The notes under the pieces were generated by a model. The model saw nothing but the letters and a program-made list of their open reading frames with translations. It ran no database searches and was not told the DNA's origin. A DNA stretch of 64,000 nucleotides, taken from assembly GCF_900114845.1 (NCBI RefSeq), contig NZ_FOUK01000001.1, positions 372,001-436,000 on the forward strand, written 5' to 3'. The stretch comes from Pimelobacter simplex. Lineage in GTDB: Bacteria > Actinomycetota > Actinomycetes > Propionibacteriales > Nocardioidaceae. The position numbers and the translations under genes are program-made. Positions 58,738 through 64,000 of this stretch are shown here, piece after piece; the first letter of the stretch is position 1, and every line of letters starts with the position of its first letter.

Positions 58738-59607
58738 GTGAGTGATCAGTTCCCGCCGCCCGGACAGCCCGGCGAGCTCCCCCCGACGCAGATCGCACCC
58801 ACGTCCGGCGGTGCGCCTGTTCCTCCCCAGCCGCCGCAGCAGCCCTACGGCCAGCCCCAGCCGCCGCAGCAGCCGCAGCAGCCGCAGCAGCCCTACGGCC
58901 AGCCCCAGCAGCCCTACGGCCAGCCGCCCGCTCCCGGCGGCTACCCGGGCCAGCCCGGCGGCTACCCCGGCGGTCCCGGTGGCCCCGGCTACCCCGGTGG
59001 TTTCTCCGCCCCGCCGACCGGCAGCGGCGGCGGTGGCGGCAAGAAGGGCCTGATCATCGGCATCATCGCCGGGGTCGTGGTCCTGGTGCTGGGAGTGGCG
59101 GCGGTGCTCGCCTTCACCGTCTTCAAGGACGACGACGGCGACAAGAAGGCGAGCGACGAGAAGACCTCGCAGTCGCCGAGCGACGACGCCACGACCGAGT
59201 CCACCGACTCGACCGAGTCCACCGACGAGCCGACCGACGAGCCGACCGACACCGCGTCCACCGGTGGCCTCGGCGACGCTCCCTCGGAGGACCCCAAGAT
59301 CACCGCCCAGGCATTCCTCGACTCGCTCCTCGAGGGCAACTGTCTAGCCGTCGAGGGGCTGACGACCCCCGACTACTTCGCGTCGGAGTTCACCGACCAG
59401 GCCGGCTGCAAGGCGGTCGCCGGCAACCTGAAGATGTCCAACGCGGAATACACCTTCGAGGAGCCGACCACCGTCGGCGACATCGCCGAGGTCAAGGGCG
59501 ACGTCTACGCGCCGAACACCGGCAAGACGCTCGTGTCCACCTGGGCGCTCGACGGCTCGTCCGGCGAGTGGCTCGTCAGCGGGTACAGCTACGTAGAGAA
59601 GAAGTGA
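58738..59607 (+). CDS. Pro/Gln/Gly-rich membrane protein with Cys-pair outer domain
   Basis: A 289-residue protein: a long Pro/Gln/Tyr/Gly tail with PQQPYGQ repeats (residues 1-100), one membrane helix (GLIIGIIAGVVVLVLGVAAVLAFTV), a Ser/Thr/Asp/Glu linker (about residues 145-180) and a C-terminal outer domain with a Cys pair (EGNCLAVEGL...QAGC) and the ending WLVSGYSYVEKK. It is the last gene of the array and ends at a strong terminator. The GTG at 58738 has a poor ribosome-binding site. Confidence 0.75.
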   Translation: MSDQFPPPGQPGELPPTQIAPTSGGAPVPPQPPQQPYGQPQPPQQPQQPQQPYGQPQQPYGQPPAPGGYPGQPGGYPGGPGGPGYPGGFSAPPTGSGGGGGKKGLIIGIIAGVVVLVLGVAAVLAFTVFKDDDGDKKASDEKTSQSPSDDATTESTDSTESTDEPTDEPTDTASTGGLGDAPSEDPKITAQAFLDSLLEGNCLAVEGLTTPDYFASEFTDQAGCKAVAGNLKMSNAEYTFEEPTTVGDIAEVKGDVYAPNTGKTLVSTWALDGSSGEWLVSGYSYVEKK

Positions 59608-59613
59608 TCGATC

Positions 59614-59643
59614 GACGGCCCGGGAGCACCCTCCCGGGCCGTC
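59614..59643 (+). terminator. Strong hairpin terminator of the membrane-protein array
   Basis: Perfect 13-bp arms GACGGCCCGGGAG (59614-59626) and CTCCCGGGCCGTC (59631-59643) with a four-base loop lie six bases after the stop. There is no T-run. Confidence 0.85.
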
Positions 59644-59684
59644 CTCACGAGTCGGACATGGGGACGAGTATCGTGGCGATGAGC

Positions 59685-59702
59685 GTGTGGTCCGGATCAC
59701 AC
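59685..59702. promoter_or_regulatory. Candidate operator of the 2-oxoacid dehydrogenase operon
   Basis: GTGTGGTCCGGATCACAC is an 18-bp palindrome with one mismatched pair, located 92 bases before the E1 alpha start and after the previous terminator. It is a likely site for a local regulator of branched-chain amino acid breakdown. No regulator gene is next to it. Confidence 0.4.
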
Positions 59703-59794
59703 GTCACGCCACCCCTGTGACCGAGCCGGACCACGGAACGACCCCTACCCGTTCCGCGGCGGCGACCCCGCCGGGACGGACGCAAGGAGTGGTG

Positions 59795-60928
59795 ATGACC
59801 GACCCCGTCTTCGGACCGGCCCCCGAGCAGCAGGCCGATCCCGAGCTCGTCCAGCTGTTGACGCCCGAGGGGGAGCGGGTCCACCACCCGGGCTTCGACC
59901 TCGACTTCACCCCCGACCAGCTGCGCGGGTTCTTCCGCGACATGACGCTGGTCCGCCGTCTCGACATCGAGGCGACCGCGCTGCAGCGCCACGGCGAGCT
60001 CGGCCTGTGGGCCCAGCTGCTCGGCCAGGAGGCCGCGCAGATCGGGGCCGGACGGGCGCTCGCGCCCCAGGACTACGTCTTCCCGACCTACCGCGAGCAC
60101 GCGGTCGCGTGGTGCCGCGGGGTCGACCCGGTCAAGCTCCTCGCCCTCTTCCGCGGGGTCGACCAGGGCAGCTGGGACCCCAGCGAGCACAACTTCGGTC
60201 TCTACACGATCGTGATCGGCGCACAGACGCTCCACGCGACGGGCTACGCGATGGGCGTCCAGCGCGACGGCCTCGTCGGCACCGGCGATCCCACGCGCGA
60301 CACGGCGGTGGTCGCCCACTTCGGCGACGGCGCCTCGTCGCAGGGCGACGTCAACGAGGCCTTCGTTTTCGCTGCCTCCTACAACGCTCCGGTGGTCTTC
60401 TTCTGCCAGAACAACCAGTGGGCGATCTCGGAGCCGTTCGAGCGGCAGTCCCGGATCCCGCTCTACCGCCGCTCGCAGGGCTTCGGCTTCCCCGGCATCC
60501 GGGTCGACGGCAACGACGTCCTCGCGACGTACGCCGTCATGCAGGCCGCGCTGCAGCGGGCCCGCGAGGGCCAGGGCCCGATCCTGATCGAGGCCTACAC
60601 CTACCGGATGGGCGCGCACACCACCACCGACGACCCCACCCGCTACCGGCTCAGCGACGACGTCGAGCACTGGAAGCTCAAGGACCCGATCGCCCGGCTC
60701 GAGGCCTACCTGCGCCGCAACGGCCTGGCCGACGACGAGTTCATGACGGCGGTCGCCGCCGAGGCCGACGCGCTCGGCGAGCGGATGCGGCGCGAGTGCC
60801 ACGCGCTGCCCGACCCCGACCTGCGCGACATGTTCGCTCTCGTCCACGCCGAGCAGACGGCCGAGCTGGCTGCCCAGCAGGCGGCCTACGACGAGCACGC
60901 CGCCTCGTTCGCGGAGGTGACGTCATGA
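59795..60928 (+). CDS. Branched-chain 2-oxoacid dehydrogenase E1 alpha subunit
   Basis: A 377-residue thiamine-diphosphate enzyme subunit. It shows the TPP motif GDGASSQGDVNEAF...NN, LQRHGELGLWAQLLGQEAAQ and the phosphorylation-loop-like YRMGAHTTTDDPTRYR. It decarboxylates 2-oxo acids of valine, leucine or isoleucine and passes the acyl group to E2; the pyruvate enzyme is the alternative. The longer N-terminus and the small E1 alpha/beta/E2 operon favour the branched-chain type. AAGGAG lies before the ATG. It overlaps the beta gene (ATGA). Confidence 0.9.
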   Translation: MTDPVFGPAPEQQADPELVQLLTPEGERVHHPGFDLDFTPDQLRGFFRDMTLVRRLDIEATALQRHGELGLWAQLLGQEAAQIGAGRALAPQDYVFPTYREHAVAWCRGVDPVKLLALFRGVDQGSWDPSEHNFGLYTIVIGAQTLHATGYAMGVQRDGLVGTGDPTRDTAVVAHFGDGASSQGDVNEAFVFAASYNAPVVFFCQNNQWAISEPFERQSRIPLYRRSQGFGFPGIRVDGNDVLATYAVMQAALQRAREGQGPILIEAYTYRMGAHTTTDDPTRYRLSDDVEHWKLKDPIARLEAYLRRNGLADDEFMTAVAAEADALGERMRRECHALPDPDLRDMFALVHAEQTAELAAQQAAYDEHAASFAEVTS

Positions 60929-61902
60929 CCACGATGACCCTGGCCAAGGCGCTCAACGCCGGGCTGCGCCGCGCGATGGAGGACGACGACAAGGTCGTCG
61001 TCATGGGCGAGGACGTCGGCACGCTCGGCGGCGTCTTCCGGATCACCGACGGCCTCCAGAAGGACTTCGGCGACGACCGCGTCATCGACACCCCGCTCGC
61101 CGAGTCCGGCATCGTGGGCACCGCCGTGGGCCTGGCGATGCGCGGCTACCGGCCGGTGGTCGAGATCCAGTTCGACGGCTTCGTCTACCCCGCCTACGAC
61201 CAGATCGTCTGCCAGGTCGCCAAGCTGCACTTCCGCAGCCAGGGCCGGATCCGGATCCCGATGGTCATCCGGATCCCCTTCGGCGGCGGCATCGGCGCGG
61301 TCGAGCACCACAGTGAGTCGCCCGAGGCGCAGTTCGCGCACACGCCGGGGCTCAAGGTCGTCGCCTGCTCCAACCCGGCCGACGCCTACGCGATGATCCA
61401 GCAGGCCGTGCACGCCGACGACCCGGTGATCTTCCTCGAGCCCAAGCGGCTCTACCACTCGGCGAAGGGCGAGGTCGACGAGTCGGCCCCACCCGCCCCC
61501 CTGTGGCAGTCGCGCGTCGTCCGGCCCGGTGCCGACGCCACGCTGGTCGGCTACGGGCCCACCGTGTCGACCTGCCTCGACGCCGCGACCGTCGCCGCCG
61601 AGGAGGGCCGCTCGCTCGAGGTGATCGACCTGCGGACCCTCTCCCCGCTCGACCTGCTGCCCGTCCACGAGTCCGTGCGCCGCACCGGCCGGCTCGTCGT
61701 CGTCCACGAGGCCCACCAGACGCTCGGCCTCGGCGCCGAGATCGCCGCCCGGGTCACCGAGGAGTGCTTCCACTCGCTCGAGGCGCCCGTGCTGCGGGTC
61801 ACCGGCTACGACACGCCCTACCCCCCGGCGCGGATCGAGGAGGCCTTCCTCCCCGACCTCGACCGGGTGCTCGATGCCGTCGACCGCACCTTCGGGTTCT
61901 GA
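60925..61902 (+). CDS. Branched-chain 2-oxoacid dehydrogenase E1 beta subunit
   Basis: A 325-residue E1 beta subunit (VVVMGEDVGTLGGVFRIT; DTPLAESGIVGTAVGLAMRG; VEIQFDGFVYPAYDQIV; GGGIGAVEHHSESPEAQFAHTPGLKVV). It forms the alpha2beta2 E1 with the gene upstream and binds a potassium ion and the E2 core. The start overlaps the alpha stop. Confidence 0.92.
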   Translation: MTTMTLAKALNAGLRRAMEDDDKVVVMGEDVGTLGGVFRITDGLQKDFGDDRVIDTPLAESGIVGTAVGLAMRGYRPVVEIQFDGFVYPAYDQIVCQVAKLHFRSQGRIRIPMVIRIPFGGGIGAVEHHSESPEAQFAHTPGLKVVACSNPADAYAMIQQAVHADDPVIFLEPKRLYHSAKGEVDESAPPAPLWQSRVVRPGADATLVGYGPTVSTCLDAATVAAEEGRSLEVIDLRTLSPLDLLPVHESVRRTGRLVVVHEAHQTLGLGAEIAARVTEECFHSLEAPVLRVTGYDTPYPPARIEEAFLPDLDRVLDAVDRTFGF

Positions 61903-61915
61903 GGAGGCCCGCCCC

Positions 61916-63283
61916 ATGGCGAACGAATTCAAGCTCCCGGACGTCGGCGAGGGTCTGACCGAGGCCGAGATCGTGGCCTGGCGGGTCAAGACCGGCGACG
62001 TGATCGCCATCAACGACATCGTCGTCGAGATCGAGACCGCCAAGTCGATCGTCGAGCTGCCCTCGCCCTATGCCGGCGAGGTGCTCGCGCTCCTGGTCGC
62101 CGAGGGCGACACCGTCGAGGTCGGGACGCCGATCATCCGGATCGGTGTGCCCGGCGCCGCACCCGAGCCGCCCACCGAGACGCCCGCCGCGCCGCCCGCA
62201 GAGACGCCGGTCGCGCCCGCGGTCAGCACCGGCGGGCCCGTCATCATCGACACCAACGTGCCCCCCGAGGGCAATGCGACGCTGGTCGGCTACGGACCCA
62301 AGCAGCGCGCGCTCAAGCGGCGCACCCGCAAGGGCGAGCCCGCCCCCGCGCCCGCGCCCGCGGCCGCGCCGGTCGCCGAGGCGACGGTCACCCGTCCGGT
62401 CCGGGCGCTCGCCAAGCCCCTGGTCCGGCGCCTCGCCCGCGACCTCGGCGTCGACCTCACCGCGCTCGTGCCGACCGGTCCCAAGGGGACGGTCAGCAAG
62501 GAGGACGTCCTCGCCGCGACCGCCACCCCCACTGCCACCGCCACCGCCACCGCCGCCGCGACCCCCGTCGCCGCCGACCCGGCCGGCCGCGAGACCCGCG
62601 AGCCGATCAAGGGCGTCCGCAAGAACATGGCCGCCGCCATGGTCTCCTCGGCGTTCACCGCGCCGCACGTCACCGAGTGGGTGACCATCGACGCGACCGC
62701 CACGGTCGAGCTCGTCGCCCGGCTCAAGGAGCGCCGCGAGTTCGCCGGGGTCAAGGTGAGCCCGCTGCTCGTCATCGCCCGGGCGTGCCTGCTCGCGCTG
62801 CGGCGCACGCCGCTGCTGAACTCGACGTGGGACGAGGCCGCCCAGGAGGTCGTGGTCAAGCACTACGTCAACCTCGGCATCGCCGCGGCGACCCCGCGCG
62901 GGCTCGTCGTCCCCAACGTCAAGGACGCCCACGCGCTCTCGCTCCTCGAGCTCGCCCAGGCGCTCGAGACGCTGACCGCGACCGCCCGCGAGGGCCGCAC
63001 CCAGCCGGCCGACCTGTCCGGCGGCTCGTTCACGATCACCAACGTGGGCGTCTTCGGGGTCGACGGCGGGACGCCGATCATCAATCCCGGGGAGTCCGCG
63101 ATCCTCTGCCTCGGCGCGATCAAGCCGCAGCCGTGGGTCGTGGGCGACCAGGTGGTCCCGCGCCAGGTGATGACGCTGTCGCTGTCCTTCGACCACCGCC
63201 ACATCGACGGTGCGACCGGCTCGCAGTTCCTGGCGGACGTCGCCGGCCTGGTCGGCGATCCGGCGACGGCCCTGCTGTTCTGA
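61916..63283 (+). CDS. Dihydrolipoamide acyltransferase E2 of the 2-oxoacid dehydrogenase
   Basis: A 455-residue E2. Residues 1-78 are the lipoyl domain with the lipoyl-lysine K43 (EIETAKS). Ala/Pro linkers follow on both sides of a peripheral-subunit-binding domain (ALAKPLVRRLARDLGVDLTALVPTGPKGTVSKEDV, about residues 163-200). The C-terminal catalytic domain has D426-H-R-H-I-D431-G, with H427 and D431 as the active-site pair. No E3 gene is next to it, so lipoamide dehydrogenase must come from elsewhere. GAGGAGG lies before the ATG. Confidence 0.93.
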   Translation: MANEFKLPDVGEGLTEAEIVAWRVKTGDVIAINDIVVEIETAKSIVELPSPYAGEVLALLVAEGDTVEVGTPIIRIGVPGAAPEPPTETPAAPPAETPVAPAVSTGGPVIIDTNVPPEGNATLVGYGPKQRALKRRTRKGEPAPAPAPAAAPVAEATVTRPVRALAKPLVRRLARDLGVDLTALVPTGPKGTVSKEDVLAATATPTATATATAAATPVAADPAGRETREPIKGVRKNMAAAMVSSAFTAPHVTEWVTIDATATVELVARLKERREFAGVKVSPLLVIARACLLALRRTPLLNSTWDEAAQEVVVKHYVNLGIAAATPRGLVVPNVKDAHALSLLELAQALETLTATAREGRTQPADLSGGSFTITNVGVFGVDGGTPIINPGESAILCLGAIKPQPWVVGDQVVPRQVMTLSLSFDHRHIDGATGSQFLADVAGLVGDPATALLF

Positions 63284-63285
63284 GC

Positions 63286-64000
63286 GTGGTCGACGGCGTC
63301 CGCGGCACGGAGCGGCCGCCGGTCCGGTGGTTCCACGCGGCCTCGGACCTGGCCGACTTCATGATCACCACGTTCCGGGTCGCGCCGGAGCGCCTCGCCC
63401 GGCACCTGCCGCCGGGCTGGGAGCCGGAGGTGCTCCCGCTGGCCGAGGGGCCGGCGGCGCTGGTCTCCGCCGTGGCCTTCCGCGACGAGGCGTTCCACTT
63501 CCGCGGGCTGCCGCGGGTGGCGATCACCTGCGGCCAGGTCAACTACCGGGCCTACGTGCGCCGCGCCGGCGTCCTCGGTGCCTGGTTCCTCGGGACGGCG
63601 TTCGACCACGCCACCGTCGCCCTGCCGCGCCACCTCTGGGGGATGCCGTGGCACCGCGAGCGGATCGCCCTCACCGCCGCCTGGGACGACGCCCGCGCGA
63701 CCTGGCGGCTGCGCACCGACGACGCGGTCTGCCGCGCGACGGAGGCGCCCGTCGTCCCGGCCGGGCTCGACGGGTTCGCCACCGATGACGCCTGGCACGC
63801 GCTGCTCACGCACCCGACCCAGGGCTGGTACCGCCGGCGCCGGGGCGGCGGCGTCGGGACCTACAGCATCTGGCACCCGCCGATGACCGTCCGCCACTTC
63901 GTCGCCGACGACGCGCGGTTCCCGTTCCTGGAGCGGCTCGGGCTCGTCGTCCCGGGGCAGGAGCCGCACTCGATGCTCGGCCAGGAGCTGCTGCCCTTCG
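63286..64000 (+). CDS. DUF2071-like protein, 5' part (runs off the window)
   Basis: The first 238 codons of a gene cut by the window edge. The GTG at 63286 lies two bases after the E2 stop. The start FRVAPERLARHLPPGWEPEVL, the middle VNYRAYVRRAGVLGAWFLGTAFDHATVALPRHLWGMPWHRERI and HPTQGWYRRRRGGGVGTYSIWH look like the DUF2071/acetoacetate-decarboxylase-like fold. The function is unknown. It may be co-transcribed with the dehydrogenase operon. Confidence 0.8.
   Translation, partial: MVDGVRGTERPPVRWFHAASDLADFMITTFRVAPERLARHLPPGWEPEVLPLAEGPAALVSAVAFRDEAFHFRGLPRVAITCGQVNYRAYVRRAGVLGAWFLGTAFDHATVALPRHLWGMPWHRERIALTAAWDDARATWRLRTDDAVCRATEAPVVPAGLDGFATDDAWHALLTHPTQGWYRRRRGGGVGTYSIWHPPMTVRHFVADDARFPFLERLGLVVPGQEPHSMLGQELLPF

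Overview
The window is about 72 percent G+C with very strong G/C preference at third codon positions, many GTG starts and tightly packed genes. The content (KstR-type operator next to a ketosteroid-dehydrogenase-like flavoprotein, EspG/WXG-like proteins, LytR_C protein, NDMA-dependent alcohol dehydrogenase, fused IcmF, guaiacol P450 pair, cobalt nitrile hydratase) points to a high-GC actinobacterium. A Nocardioides-like member of the Propionibacteriales is my best guess, by inference only. No rRNA, tRNA, CRISPR array, transposase or prophage module was seen; the region looks chromosomal and catabolic.

Layout. 1-1892: end of a MoxR ATPase gene and its CoxE-like VWA partner, closed by a pair of long palindromes. 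1997-6891 (minus): four-gene redox operon (AurF-type di-iron oxygenase, ferredoxin/FNR fusion, TetR, EthA-like Baeyer-Villiger monooxygenase). 7050-12907: acyltransferase, small unknowns and an orphan type VII secretion-like cassette (WXG-like, EspG-like, hydrolase-like). 12904-20910: aminotransferase, KstR-box flavoprotein, cation/proton antiporter, LytR_C protein, HerA-like ATPase, metal-receptor protein. 21100-24316: secreted GH16 enzyme, thioesterase, and an MFS exporter preceded by a structured leader.

24318-30987 holds two routes that should both give catechol: guaiacol O-demethylation (GcoA/GcoB plus an AraC regulator) and a two-component aromatic hydroxylase (HpaB/PheA1 type plus flavin reductase and a paralogous AraC regulator). 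30968-32674 is an ECF42-type sigma factor with its YCII partner. 32971-36795 is icmF with a divergent MarR gene; the 20-base operator between them recurs with one change upstream of a 3-hydroxyacyl-CoA dehydrogenase at 52371-53225, which suggests a small butyryl/isobutyryl-CoA regulon. 36799-43151 is a GAF/Fis activator, NDMA-dependent alcohol dehydrogenase, a second MoxR/VWA pair and an aldehyde dehydrogenase, with a shared 17-base palindrome in front of both dehydrogenase genes.

43132-51869 is a complete aldoxime to nitrile to amide to acid to acyl-CoA pathway: AraC regulator, amidase, cobalt-type nitrile hydratase beta, alpha and activator, CbtB/CbtA cobalt transporter, an Fe-S-like protein, aldoxime dehydratase and acyl-CoA ligase. 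52371-54954 holds the dehydrogenase, a tyrosine phosphatase, a small membrane protein and a GntR regulator. 55021-59607 is an array of six membrane proteins, most with proline-rich cytoplasmic tails, four of them with related Cys-containing or acidic outer regions. 59795-63283 is a branched-chain 2-oxoacid dehydrogenase operon (E1 alpha, E1 beta, E2), followed by a DUF2071-like gene that runs off the edge.

The most unusual non-coding content is a set of intergenic repeat families: two homologous elements of about 115-124 bp with 16-20 bp terminal inverted repeats (32834-32947 and 52221-52344), two composite double-palindrome elements (1894-1985 and 14099-14186), a hairpin with 31-bp arms (22013-22146), and short tandem arrays.
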